A stretch of DNA of 45,066 bases from Acidobacteriota bacterium (GCA_016191015.1 JACPPM010000330.1:1-45066); one strand, 5' to 3'. Positions 7,565 to 15,885 are shown, numbered from the stretch's first letter. The notes: generated by a model from the letters alone, not told the origin. Numbers and translations: made by a program.

Positions 7565-9757
7565 CTATTCCCACGCCGCCAAATAGTATTGTCCAAACCG
7601 GCTCGACCACCCGTGGATCTTCGATTCCGTGCCGACGTAGATCACCGAGTTGAAGCATGCTGGAGTGCGCAATCGGGTGTTCACATAGGAATCGCCGCCT
7701 GCCACGCCTACGTATCTGACGTAGTCCGAGAACGCGGCACGAGCGTAGTCGCGATAGGACTGTGTGCCGGTCGCGAGATAGCAGAAGCCGGCGGCGTTGG
7801 CGGCCATGAGGCAGTATGGCGGCTGCCCTTCGACGGCGTTAGGTTGAGTGAGATCCATCCAATACGGGATCTGACGCGGGCGGTAGAGCCCCTGGCCGTT
7901 GGTGTCTCCTCCGTACGTGATCGACATGACCCAGTCGGTCATGCGGAGGATGAGAGCCTTGAGCTTCGCTGCATAGGCGGCATCGCGCCCGAGGAAAACT
8001 TCATCGTAGGCGTGGATCAATGGCTCGAGGATGTACATGTTCATGAGTGGCTGTCGTTGATTTGGGTCCGGGGGATCCCCGGCGTATACGTAGCCCTGCT
8101 TCCCAGCCGCCTCCTCGCGATCGAAGACCGACTGCAGAATGTCCTTGATCGCGTTTGGTATCGTCTTTTTCCCGTAGGAGGAGGTCCTCAATGTGGCCTT
8201 CGGATTGATCCGGTAGAGGGTCACGAGGTTCTCGGTGAGCCAGCCCTGGGTGCGGATTTCGTTGGTGTCGACGTAACCCTCGCCGTTGAACGACTCATAC
8301 GTGTACTGGCGGATCCCTTCGATCAGCTCTTCGTATCCGTCTCGGCCACGCGGATCTCCCGTCAAGAGCCAGTGGAGCGCATAGCCCGTCGCCCAGGTAT
8401 GCGTCGGCCGCCCGCCGCCGAAGCAGTTGTCGGGGTTGTCGTGCGAGGGGCGGGTCTCCCAGTTCTTCATGTAGTTGAAGGCCGCGCCATCCGCGCTGGT
8501 GTGGTAGATGTCCAGATCGATCTCGTGGCGTGCGAGGACGGATGCGGCGTCGGCGAAAGGGAGCTTCCCTGTTCGTAGGAATTGGAGATACATTCCGTAG
8601 CTCCAGTCGTAATGGTTCCCAGAGAGCTCCCCGCAGTCGCCGCCCCATCTGATGTCTCCGTAGTCATTCCAGCTCCGGATGTCCTGGTTGAGGTGCTCCC
8701 AGAGTGTGATCCCGCGCGTGTTCGGAGGGTTCTGCACATCTTTCTGTATGACCTTGGCGCGCTGGATTCTCTCGAACAGATCGAAATCGGCCTGTTGATC
8801 TGAGGGAAAGCCTGTGAGGGGCGGGGTGACGAGTCCCCAGGCTTTCGTCGATGCGTAGTATTGCGGTTGAGCGGCTGCCAGGGGACGCGGCGCCGTGTAT
8901 CCCGCTGCGAGAACGCCTTTTGAGGTGTATCGGCTGTCCTGAAGGACGGGTGATCCTGTCTGGGGAACGACCATCTCCCAGGTCTTCTCGACGCCGCTGC
9001 CAAACACATACCTGCCGCCGGGGGCCAGCAGGCTGATCCCGAACGTGGCCCCCGTCAGGACAAGATCATCCACGCGCGGATCGCCGCTCGACGGATCCCA
9101 GCCAAAGGAATTATTGTTGCGAAACGTCACGAAAAGTCGCACGTAGTTCTTGTCGCGGTAAAAAACGAGCCGCGCGCGGAATCGGTTGAGACTGTTGGCG
9201 ATCGTCTTGTTCCACCCCCCGTCAACTCGCACCACCACCTTCATCGGGCCACGTTCTTCGACGGTCCACCCGCTCGAGGACGGCACGGCGCGATAGGTAC
9301 TGCCACCCGAAGACACCTCGAACGGTGTCCCATTCAGCAAAAACTCCGACTTCGTGAATGAGAAGGTAGCGGCCCGAGTGTTGATCGTCAGAGCACCCGA
9401 CTGGTCGGTAACCGTGATGCCAGAGACGGCGGCAGGGGTCTTGCCGGTTTGGAGCGTCACGGCCGAGGAGCCCGACGCCGCGAGATCAACCTGGAAATCA
9501 CACAGCACCCACCGGATGCTGCCATCGGGCCACGATGCCGTCGGCAGGAACTGGGCCGGAACCTCCACCCCATTGGTCAGCAGACGCACCTGGTTGGCTT
9601 TCTTCACAACGCCCCGGGCGAACGGAACGCCAGTTGTCACGGGTTCCGCTGTCTTCGCGGACTTCTCCCGGTTCGCCACAGAAAGAGGCACGTCGAGCGC
9701 ATGTGCCATCCCGCCGGTCAAAACCACGATCACTGCCGCCACCCTAGCTGCACGCAT
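7565..9757 (-). CDS. Secreted PcRGLX/YetA-like protein, possible rhamnogalacturonan lyase
   Basis: A signal peptide (MRAARVAAVIVVLTGGMAHA) is followed by a RIFT-barrel-like N-terminal domain with TTGVPFARGVVKKANQVRLL and the characteristic WPDGSIRWVLCDF. A long middle and C-terminal region contains many Trp/Tyr and helical repeats (WNDYGDIRWGGDCGELS, then HYDWSYG; TWATGYALHWLLTGDPRG), as expected for an (alpha/alpha) toroid. This order matches the PcRGLX/YetA family, whose characterised fungal member is an exo-rhamnogalacturonan lyase (PL26). Activity here is inferred from the fold only. In-frame TTG, ATG and ATG codons follow one another; AGGAGG is best placed for the ATG at 9757. The gene stands alone and is convergent with the glycosyltransferase operon. 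Confidence 0.75.
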   Translation of the reverse strand: MRAARVAAVIVVLTGGMAHALDVPLSVANREKSAKTAEPVTTGVPFARGVVKKANQVRLLTNGVEVPAQFLPTASWPDGSIRWVLCDFQVDLAASGSSAVTLQTGKTPAAVSGITVTDQSGALTINTRAATFSFTKSEFLLNGTPFEVSSGGSTYRAVPSSSGWTVEERGPMKVVVRVDGGWNKTIANSLNRFRARLVFYRDKNYVRLFVTFRNNNSFGWDPSSGDPRVDDLVLTGATFGISLLAPGGRYVFGSGVEKTWEMVVPQTGSPVLQDSRYTSKGVLAAGYTAPRPLAAAQPQYYASTKAWGLVTPPLTGFPSDQQADFDLFERIQRAKVIQKDVQNPPNTRGITLWEHLNQDIRSWNDYGDIRWGGDCGELSGNHYDWSYGMYLQFLRTGKLPFADAASVLARHEIDLDIYHTSADGAAFNYMKNWETRPSHDNPDNCFGGGRPTHTWATGYALHWLLTGDPRGRDGYEELIEGIRQYTYESFNGEGYVDTNEIRTQGWLTENLVTLYRINPKATLRTSSYGKKTIPNAIKDILQSVFDREEAAGKQGYVYAGDPPDPNQRQPLMNMYILEPLIHAYDEVFLGRDAAYAAKLKALILRMTDWVMSITYGGDTNGQGLYRPRQIPYWMDLTQPNAVEGQPPYCLMAANAAGFCYLATGTQSYRDYARAAFSDYVRYVGVAGGDSYVNTRLRTPACFNSVIYVGTESKIHGWSSRFGQYYLAAWE

Positions 9758-9900
9758 CATCAACCTCCTGGAACGGGACAGATTTGCTCTCTTAGCCTAA
9801 TTATCGGCAAATGTGCGCAGAAATCCTGAGACTTTTCTTTGAATTCGCTGAGAATTTGTTCCCAGCGCATTCCAAAGACTGACAGTCACGAAGCTGCGGT

Positions 9901-10557
9901 CTACCTCCAGAGATAGCTTTTGAGCTTCGTGAAGGCCCGGTCGACCTGCTTCTTCTCGAGAATCATCGTGAACTCGGTGTAGGTGGAAACAACCTCCACG
10001 ACATTGATGTTGTCCCAGGCGAGCTGCTTCATGATCGCGTAGTGGATGCCGGGAGTCGAGATCGATTTGGCCGGTAGCCTGAGCGTGATCGCGGACAGGT
10101 CGCCCACGCGCGAGATCATCTTCTCCCGCGCGAATACCTGCTTCACGACCTTCTCCAGGCTCGAGCTGACGATCACCGTGGTCTCGAAGACCCCTTGCGT
10201 GAATGTCATGAACTGATCGTGACTGACGGCGCTGTGATGGAGCAGCCGTTTTTGGCTTTCGAGGATCGTCGCCGAATTCAGGAACGTGAATTCCGTCAGA
10301 CTCGACCGCACCGTCATGTCGCCCATGCTCTTCAGGATCTTCCTGGTCTGCGACCCCCGGTCGGTCAGCTTCGGCGTCAGTCTCTTCAGGGCCATCACCA
10401 GAGCTGCATCGCTCACCTTCTTCCCCAGCTCGGCAGAAACGGCCGGCCGGATCTTCCGAGCGAGCGCGGAGAGGTTGATCAGGCCGGCCGCAAGTGCCTC
10501 CTCGAGCAGCGGAGACTCTTTGACGATTCGTTCCACGACCGCCGGAATCGTCAGCAT
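9901..10557 (-). CDS. ACT-domain protein divergent from the lysine operon
   Basis: This 218-residue protein has a helical N-terminal part (about 1-70) of a kind I do not recognise. The C-terminal half resembles the paired ACT domains of aspartate kinases: LSAITLRLPAKSISTPGI, then IMKQLAWDNINVVEVVSTY and TEFTMILEKKQVDRAFTKL. There is no kinase domain. ACT domains commonly bind amino acids. Because it is transcribed away from lysW across a 106-bp AT-rich region, it may sense lysine and control that operon, but no DNA-binding motif is obvious. No Shine-Dalgarno precedes the ATG, and a TTGACA/TAGATT pair close to it suggests a very short leader or leaderless start. Confidence 0.75.
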   Translation of the reverse strand: MLTIPAVVERIVKESPLLEEALAAGLINLSALARKIRPAVSAELGKKVSDAALVMALKRLTPKLTDRGSQTRKILKSMGDMTVRSSLTEFTFLNSATILESQKRLLHHSAVSHDQFMTFTQGVFETTVIVSSSLEKVVKQVFAREKMISRVGDLSAITLRLPAKSISTPGIHYAIMKQLAWDNINVVEVVSTYTEFTMILEKKQVDRAFTKLKSYLWR

Positions 10558-10663
10558 GTTATAAATCTAACAATTAGTCATAAAACTGTCAATTATTGCA
10601 TTAAATTTGACTTCCCTGTTCTCCCGCGAATAATACGACCACAATGAACGTTCGAAGGAGGTT
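10558..10663. promoter_or_regulatory. Divergent promoter region of the ACT gene and lysine operon
   Basis: This region is AT-rich compared with its surroundings. Toward lysW, TTGACT (10607-10612) is 18 bases from TAATAC (10631-10636), followed by a strong GGAGG ribosome site. Toward the ACT gene, TTGACA (10592-10587, minus) is 17 bases from TAGATT (10569-10564). CAATTA occurs twice about 20 bases apart between the two promoters, a spacing suited to a regulator binding one face of the helix. The repeats and promoter hexamers are seen directly; regulation is inferred. Confidence 0.6.
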
Positions 10664-10849
10664 ATGACGATGATCGCAGTTGGAACTGCAGCGTGTCCTG
10701 TTTGCGATTCCCCCGTTTCGCTGGCCGCCGATCTGACGGAATCCGAGATCATCCGCTGTCCGGATTGCGGGAGCGAGCTGGAGGTGAGGAGCATGGAGCC
10801 GGCCGAGCTGGTCGAGGCTCCGGTCGAAGAGGAAGACTGGGGGCAGTAA
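10664..10849 (+). CDS. lysW: LysW-type amino-group carrier protein ending in glutamine
   Basis: LysW is a small zinc-binding carrier. LysX joins 2-aminoadipate to the side chain of its C-terminal Glu so that later intermediates stay protein-bound. This 61-residue copy has the two zinc knuckles CPVC (11-14) and CPDC (32-35), an acidic tail and the family ending EDWG. The last residue, however, is Gln (codon CAG before TAA at 10847-10849), whereas LysW/ArgW proteins normally end EDWGE. Without deamidation the usual attachment carboxylate would be blocked. Two in-frame ATGs (10664, 10670) follow AAGGAGG; the second has the better spacing and would shorten the protein by two residues. The homocitrate synthase ATG follows the stop directly. 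Confidence 0.93.
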   Translation: MTMIAVGTAACPVCDSPVSLAADLTESEIIRCPDCGSELEVRSMEPAELVEAPVEEEDWGQ

Positions 10850-12004
10850 ATGCTCAGAATCCTGGATAGCACGCTCCGGGAAGGCGAACAGACTCCGGGC
10901 GTCTACTTCGACGTCCACATCAAGATCGCGATCGCGGATCTTCTCGACTCGATCGGAATCGACATCATCGAGGCGGGTCACCCGGTAGTCACCGAGAACA
11001 TCCGTCAGGCTGTTGCCGGGATCGCCGCGAGAAACCTGAGCGCGCGAGTCGGGGCGCACGCGCGATCGATCGAGAGAGACGTCGACGTGGCCCTCGAGTG
11101 CGGGGTCGGCTTTCTGGGCATCTTCTACTGCGTCTCGGATGCGCGGTTGAGCCACCATTCCCAGAGTTTGCCACAGGCCATCGACCGCATCTCGCGCGTC
11201 ATCCGAATGGCCAGGGGCAAGCGGCCCGATCTTCTGATTCGCTACACGCCCGAAGACGCCGTCCGCTCTCCCTATGCGAATGTTCTGACGGCCGCGACCG
11301 AGGCGGTCCGGGCTGGAGCCGACATCATCAGCATCGCCGACACGACCGGCGTGATGATTCCCGGCTCCGAACGAAACATGTTCGACTACGTCAGTCGCCT
11401 GAAAGACGATTTGGCACGACGCGATCTCTTTCCCGACATCGCCGTCCATTGCCATAACGATCGAGGCCTCGCACTCGCCAATGCCCTCGACGCCTTCCGT
11501 GCCGGCGCATCGATCATCGACGCGACGGTCCTCGGGCTCGGCGAACGTGCGGGCATCGTGGACCTGGCCACCCTGCTGGCGGTTCTCGCGCACGATTTCC
11601 GCGTAGATCGCCAATGGAACCTTGTGCGAATCCCTGAGCTCTACGAGCTCGTCAGCAGGTATGCCCGGGTACCAATCCCGGTGAACCTGCCCGTCACCGG
11701 CAAGAACGCCTTTACGCACTGCGCCGGTGTACACACGCAGGCCGCGATGAAGAACCCGCTCCACTACCAAAGCCTCGACCCCGGCGTAGTCGGGCGGCAC
11801 TCTGAGGTATCCCTTGACCACATGTCCGGGATGGCTGCCCTGATGCACTGTCTGGAACAGATCGGCGAGATGGAGGTGGACGACGATCTGGCCGGCAAGG
11901 TGTTGAAGAAGGTCAAGGAGGTGGGCGAGACGGGGCGCACGGTCGATCTCCTCGAGTTGCGCTACATCGTCAAGTACCTCCGCGAGCACCGGGCGGCCGC
12001 CTAG
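10850..12004 (+). CDS. Homocitrate synthase (LysS/NifV family)
   Basis: The enzyme condenses 2-oxoglutarate with acetyl-CoA, the first step of the aminoadipate route to lysine. The 384-residue protein has the DRE-TIM signature [12 protein letters not shown] at the N-terminus and metal-binding His residues in [16 protein letters not shown]. It also has [16 protein letters not shown] and the C-terminal [16 protein letters not shown] segment typical of homocitrate synthases, while the long regulatory domain of isopropylmalate synthase is absent. The motif [11 protein letters not shown] replaces the RFS.ED form of Thermus homocitrate synthase. Its presence directly after lysW argues for lysine rather than arginine as the operon's product. 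The start codon abuts the lysW stop, so translation is probably coupled. Confidence 0.88.
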   Translation: MLRILDSTLREGEQTPGVYFDVHIKIAIADLLDSIGIDIIEAGHPVVTENIRQAVAGIAARNLSARVGAHARSIERDVDVALECGVGFLGIFYCVSDARLSHHSQSLPQAIDRISRVIRMARGKRPDLLIRYTPEDAVRSPYANVLTAATEAVRAGADIISIADTTGVMIPGSERNMFDYVSRLKDDLARRDLFPDIAVHCHNDRGLALANALDAFRAGASIIDATVLGLGERAGIVDLATLLAVLAHDFRVDRQWNLVRIPELYELVSRYARVPIPVNLPVTGKNAFTHCAGVHTQAAMKNPLHYQSLDPGVVGRHSEVSLDHMSGMAALMHCLEQIGEMEVDDDLAGKVLKKVKEVGETGRTVDLLELRYIVKYLREHRAAA

Positions 12005-12020
12005 CGGGGATGGAGGCTCA

Positions 12021-12911
12021 ATGTTGAAAATAGGATTTCTACACTCAGTGATCCGCAAGGACGAGAAGCTCCTGTTGGATGAGCTGCAATCAAGGCCGGG
12101 CATCGAGGTGGTGATGATCGATGACCGCATGCTCACGTTCACGCTCGGGCGGAACGGCTTTGGCGTGGACGTGGTTCTCGAGCGGAGCATCAACCACTCG
12201 CGTGCGCTCCACGCGCTTCGTCTCTTCGAAGCCGTCGGGATTCCGTGCGTGAATCAATCCCGGGTCGCCACGGTCTGCGGCGACAAGCTGCTCACCTCCG
12301 TCGCCCTTGCCGAGCACGGTGTCCCGCAACCGGAGGTTCGCGTGGCTTTCACCGAAGAGTCGGCACTCCAGGCAATCGAGGAGATGGGATATCCCGTGGT
12401 CCTGAAGCCGGCCGTCGGCTCATGGGGCAGGCTGCTGGCCAAAGTGAATGACCGCGACGCGGCCGAGGCGCTGCTCGAGCACAAGACAACCCTCGGCAGC
12501 TACCACCACTCCATCTTCTACATCCAGAAGTACATCGAAAAGCGCGGGCGGGACATCCGCGCGTTCGTGGTCGGCGACGAGTGCATCTGTGCGATCTATC
12601 GGACCTCACCGCATTGGATCACAAACACGGCGCGTGGGGGAGTCGCGAGCAACTGCCCAGTGACATCTGAGCTGAGTGAGATCGCGTTGCGCGGGGCGCG
12701 GGCTGTCGGGGGCGGAATCGTCGCCCTCGATATTTTCGAGACCCAGCAGGGCTACCTCATCAACGAGATCAACTACACGATGGAGTTCAAGAACAGCATC
12801 CAGCCTACCGGGGTGGACATCCCGAGAAAGATCGTGGACTACGTGCTCAGAGTAAGTCCAAGGCCCACGGTCCGAAATCGAAAGTCGACGCAGGCTCCCG
12901 TGGGTGCCTAG
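12021..12911 (+). CDS. lysX: LysX-type ATP-grasp ligase (LysW--aminoadipate ligase)
   Basis: This RimK/LysX-family ATP-grasp enzyme uses ATP to couple the amino group of 2-aminoadipate to the gamma-carboxyl of the LysW C-terminal Glu. The 296 residues show [17 protein letters not shown] (nucleotide-binding Lys and glycine loop), [17 protein letters not shown] and the metal and substrate region [14 protein letters not shown] near the C-terminus. A GGAGG precedes ATG 12021. A short basic tail after residue 275 is probably disordered. The neighbouring LysW ends in Gln, so this ligase would need a deamidated carrier, or would have to differ from its relatives. Substrate choice is inferred from the homocitrate synthase in the operon. 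Confidence 0.9.
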   Translation: MLKIGFLHSVIRKDEKLLLDELQSRPGIEVVMIDDRMLTFTLGRNGFGVDVVLERSINHSRALHALRLFEAVGIPCVNQSRVATVCGDKLLTSVALAEHGVPQPEVRVAFTEESALQAIEEMGYPVVLKPAVGSWGRLLAKVNDRDAAEALLEHKTTLGSYHHSIFYIQKYIEKRGRDIRAFVVGDECICAIYRTSPHWITNTARGGVASNCPVTSELSEIALRGARAVGGGIVALDIFETQQGYLINEINYTMEFKNSIQPTGVDIPRKIVDYVLRVSPRPTVRNRKSTQAPVGA

Positions 12912-12917
12912 CGGATC

Positions 12918-13961
12918 ATGGATAAGGTGCGGGTTTCGATTGCGGGTGGGTCGGGGTACGGCGGAGGCGAGCTGCTGCGTCTCCTTCTGTTCCATCCTCA
13001 CGTCGAGGTCCTTCAGGCGACCTCGGAGCGGCACGCGGGGCAGCCTGTGTCGCGGGTGCATCCGAATCTCCGCAAGCAGACCCAGCTCCAGTTTGCGGCG
13101 CTAGCTGACCTGCAGCCGTGCGACCTGCTCTTCCTGGCCCTCCCGCACGGTGAGGCTGTGCGGCAGATCGATCACTTCATCTCCCTGGCACAGCGCATCG
13201 TGGACCTGAGCGCCGACTTCCGGTTGAAACGGCCCGAGGACTATCGTGAGTGGTACCATGCCGAGCATCCGCGCCCTGAGCTCTTGCACGAGTTCGTGTA
13301 CGGGATACCCGAAATCCATCGCGATCAAATGCGGACGGCGCGATTTGTCTCGAGCGCCGGGTGCAATGCCACGGCTGCGATTCTGGGGCTTTACCCCCTC
13401 TACAAGCACGACCTCGTGAGCGGCCCGGCCATTGTGGAGGTGATGGCCGGATCGAGCGAAGGGGGGAATGCCGCATCCGAATCTTCTCACCATCCCGAGC
13501 GCAGCAACTGCCTGCGTTCGTACAAGCCCACGGGCCACCGGCACGCGGCCGAGGTTTTGCAGGAACTGCCTGCGGGCGACGGGAGATCGATCCATTTCTC
13601 GGCCACTTCCGTCGACATGGTTCGTGGGATTCTCGCGACGATGCATGTCTTCCTGAAAGATGATCTCGAGGAACGCGAGGTCTGGAAGATCTATCGGCGC
13701 GCCTACGCGGATGAACCGTTCGTCAGGATCGTCAAGGAGCGCGACGGCAATTACCGATACCCTGAGCCGAAGCTGCTTGCGGGAACCAACTTCTGCGACA
13801 TCGGCTTCGAGCGCGAACGCGGGTCGAGGAGGCTGGTCGTGATGAGCGCGATCGACAATCTGATGAAAGGCGCCGCGGGCCAGGCCGTGCAGGCGTTCAA
13901 CATCATGCACGGCTTCCCTGAGAGGACAGGCCTCGAATTCCCGGGCCTGCATCCGATCTGA
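12918..13961 (+). CDS. lysY: LysY-type LysW-aminoadipyl-phosphate reductase (ArgC family)
   Basis: The enzyme reduces the LysW-bound acyl phosphate to the semialdehyde with NADPH. The 347 residues start with a Rossmann motif, VSIAGGSGYGGGELLRLL, and contain the active-site cysteine in SSAGCNATAAILGLYPL. GCNAT is the LysY-like form; classical acetylglutamyl-phosphate reductases usually have GCYPT. The LMKGAAGQAVQAFNIM segment near the C-terminus is also conserved in the family. It begins 7 bases after lysX, and the following amidotransferase-like gene begins one base after its stop. It is complete and of usual length. Confidence 0.92.
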   Translation: MDKVRVSIAGGSGYGGGELLRLLLFHPHVEVLQATSERHAGQPVSRVHPNLRKQTQLQFAALADLQPCDLLFLALPHGEAVRQIDHFISLAQRIVDLSADFRLKRPEDYREWYHAEHPRPELLHEFVYGIPEIHRDQMRTARFVSSAGCNATAAILGLYPLYKHDLVSGPAIVEVMAGSSEGGNAASESSHHPERSNCLRSYKPTGHRHAAEVLQELPAGDGRSIHFSATSVDMVRGILATMHVFLKDDLEEREVWKIYRRAYADEPFVRIVKERDGNYRYPEPKLLAGTNFCDIGFERERGSRRLVVMSAIDNLMKGAAGQAVQAFNIMHGFPERTGLEFPGLHPI

Positions 13962-13962
13962 T

Positions 13963-14601
13963 ATGTGCCGCCTGCTGTTGGTGAAGTCGAAGGCTCCGTT
14001 CGAGCCTCAGGAGCATCTTTCGTATTTCGCGGACGTCGCGCGCGGGAGCAAGGTGTATCAAGGGCACGGCTGGGGTTGCGCCTGGATCTCAGACGGGCGC
14101 TGGCATCTGTACCGGAGCGTCCGGCCGATCTGGGAGGACGACCTGATCCGTTTCGGTCCCACGCACTTTCTGATCGCCCACGCCCGCAGCGCCTTCAGGG
14201 ATGAAGGGATCGACGTGACGAACAACATGCCTTTCTCGGACGGCACGCATGTGTTCGTGTTCAACGGGGAGCTGCGCGGTGTGAGGATCCGGGAGGAGGG
14301 GCGGATCGGAGCGGAAAAGATCTTCAATTTCATCAGGCGGTTCGACCGCGGCGACATGGGGGCTGCCATTCTGCGAGGTGTCGGCGCGATCGAGGCACGC
14401 AGCGCCTCGGTCAGAGCCATGAACTTCATCGTGGCCGACAGCGACAGGGCGTACGTCAGCTCGCGGTTCACCGACGACCCCGAGTATTTCACGCTCCGAA
14501 TGAACCGCAACGGAAGGCGGGTCATTGTCTGTTCGGAGGAGTATCCGGCTTCGGCGCCGTGGACTCCGGTCAGAAACGGCTCGATCGAGGTGGTCCGATG
14601 A
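13963..14601 (+). CDS. Class II glutamine amidotransferase-like amidohydrolase (YafJ/EgtC type) in the lysine operon
   Basis: This 212-residue N-terminal nucleophile hydrolase starts Met-Cys-Arg (MCRLLLVKSK), so Met removal would leave Cys as catalytic N-terminus. Further family motifs are HGWGCAW, LIAHARSAF (substrate-carboxylate Arg), NNMPF (equivalent of N.HPF) and VFNGEL (oxyanion Asn-Gly). There is no synthase domain, so it is probably a hydrolase of gamma-glutamyl amides; EgtC is a characterised relative of that kind. It lies one base after lysY and originally overlapped lysZ by ATGA (see the element at 14602). Inferred roles are deamidating the C-terminal Gln of LysW, releasing lysine from LysW in place of the absent LysK, or both. 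None of these is proven. Confidence 0.88.
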   Translation: MCRLLLVKSKAPFEPQEHLSYFADVARGSKVYQGHGWGCAWISDGRWHLYRSVRPIWEDDLIRFGPTHFLIAHARSAFRDEGIDVTNNMPFSDGTHVFVFNGELRGVRIREEGRIGAEKIFNFIRRFDRGDMGAAILRGVGAIEARSASVRAMNFIVADSDRAYVSSRFTDDPEYFTLRMNRNGRRVIVCSEEYPASAPWTPVRNGSIEVVR

Positions 14602-14811
14602 TCGTAACTACTCAGGTGGCCTAGAAACTGAAGTGGGATTCACCGCAGAGGCGCTGAAGAGGGCAGAATTGGCGGATGGACCGTTGGCTTTGGCTGCTCA
14701 ATTTGAATGTGCCGGTTCTCAAGGACGGAATCAAGAAAGACATCTCCGCGTCCTCTGCGTCTCTGCGGTGAGAGGAAGGGCCCTCATTGCGCAAGAGCTG
14801 AGTAGTTACCA
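14602..14811. mobile_element. 210-bp MITE-like element with terminal inverted repeats and 4-bp target duplication
   Basis: The ends are 14-base inverted repeats (14602-14615 and 14798-14811) that match at 13 positions; the core GTAACTACTCAG/CTGAGTAGTTAC is perfect. ATGA flanks it on both sides (14598-14601 and 14812-14815) and fits a target duplication. A second, inner inverted repeat (CACCGCAGAG near 14641; CTCTGCGGTG near 14762-14771) resembles dispersed repeats seen in many environmental genomes. It encodes no transposase, so it would be moved in trans. Removing it and one ATGA leaves an ATGA overlap of the amidotransferase-like stop and the lysZ start. It contributes no obvious ribosome site for lysZ. 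Confidence 0.75.
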
Positions 14812-15666
14812 ATGATCCTGATCAAGATCGGCGGGGGCGCCGGCATCAACCTGAAGGGGATCGCCGCCGATCTCGGTCAGCTTCGCGCGCCCTTCATCAT
14901 CATCCATGGCGCCAATGCTGCGCGCGACGATCTTGCGGAAAGGCTGGGGTTGAGCAAGAGGGTCGTCACGTCGGTCTCAGGCTACTCCAGCGTCTTCTCC
15001 GATCCCGATGCGATCGACCTGCTGATGATGGCGTACGCGGGACTCCGCAACAAGCGCATCGTCGAGCTCTGTCAACAGCACGGCATCAACGCCGTGGGCC
15101 TCACCGGCCTCGATGGCCGCCTCATCCAGGGACGAAGGAACCGCGGTGTCCGGGTGCGCGAAGAGGGGCGGACGAAAATCGTGCGAGATCTGTCGGGCAA
15201 GCCCGAACGGATCAACGTCAGTCTGCTGCAGACTCTGATGGACGCCGGTTACGCGCCTGTCCTGACCGTCCCGATCATCGATGAGACAGCTTCGGCGATC
15301 AACTCGGAGAACGACGACATCACCGCCCTTGTGGCGCGCGAGACGGGAGCCGACCTCGTGCTGCAGCTCATCGAGGCGCCGGGGTTCATGAGAGACGTCA
15401 GGGACCCGTCGTCCCTGATTCCGCATCTCAGCCCTGAGGACATCTCGGACTGGGAGATGCGCGCTGAGGGACGGATCAAACGGAAGCTGCACGCGCTGAG
15501 GAAGCTTCTGGAGTCCGGTGCGCGGTCGGTTGTCATCGCCGATGGGCGGCGAGAACGGCCGGTGCTTGATGCGTTGGACGGCCTGGGGACTCGCGTGGGA
15601 GATGATCACTCGCGAGACTTGCGGGGGATCCTTCGTCAGCCGCCGGTGGCGGCCACCACGGGTTGA
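14812..15666 (+). CDS. lysZ: LysZ-type LysW-aminoadipate kinase (ArgB family)
   Basis: This amino acid kinase phosphorylates the side-chain carboxylate of LysW-bound aminoadipate. The 284 residues begin with the nucleotide-binding MILIKIGGGAGIN and include IIIHGANAARDDLAERLG, the substrate loop GLTGLDGRLIQG and the INSENDDITALVARETGAD motif that corresponds to the ArgB-type NADD.A..VA.. segment. The start is immediately right of the inserted element, and its ATGA is the presumed target duplication. No Shine-Dalgarno is visible, so translation may have become weaker since the insertion. It is of normal family length. Confidence 0.92.
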   Translation: MILIKIGGGAGINLKGIAADLGQLRAPFIIIHGANAARDDLAERLGLSKRVVTSVSGYSSVFSDPDAIDLLMMAYAGLRNKRIVELCQQHGINAVGLTGLDGRLIQGRRNRGVRVREEGRTKIVRDLSGKPERINVSLLQTLMDAGYAPVLTVPIIDETASAINSENDDITALVARETGADLVLQLIEAPGFMRDVRDPSSLIPHLSPEDISDWEMRAEGRIKRKLHALRKLLESGARSVVIADGRRERPVLDALDGLGTRVGDDHSRDLRGILRQPPVAATTG

Positions 15667-15706
15667 TGTTTCCCGCGGGAAAGGTATCTCCCTACGAAGA
15701 AGAATC

Positions 15707-15832
15707 AGCCACAAAATGCACAGAAGTCACAGAGACGGGTCAGGCTCAAAGGCGGTTTGCCGCACAGTGTCGCAAATGCTCAGATTCTCTGGGTCGTTTT
15801 TTCCTTTTGGGCCTTTTGTGCTTTTTGTGGCT
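15707..15832. repeat. Dispersed inverted-repeat element between lysZ and lysJ
   Basis: About 20 bases at 15707-15726 (AGCCACAAAATGCACAGAAG) match the reverse complement of 15812-15832 at 18 positions. The bases between do not look coding and include a T-run at 15796-15802. No clear target duplication is visible. The form (AGCCACAAAA...TTTTGTGGCT) resembles dispersed palindromic repeats of environmental bacteria. It could fold in RNA and slow or partly end transcription before lysJ, which then has its own good ribosome site. Confidence 0.6.
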
Positions 15833-15885
15833 AGTCGTCTCGGGGGACCGGCCCGCGGGGTGGCGGGAATTCTGGAAGGAAGGAA

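Noticed and set aside
10601-12193. Long minus-strand frame opposite homocitrate synthase
   Set aside because: It is antisense to a clearly conserved gene, its translation matches no family, and its length follows from high GC at third positions.
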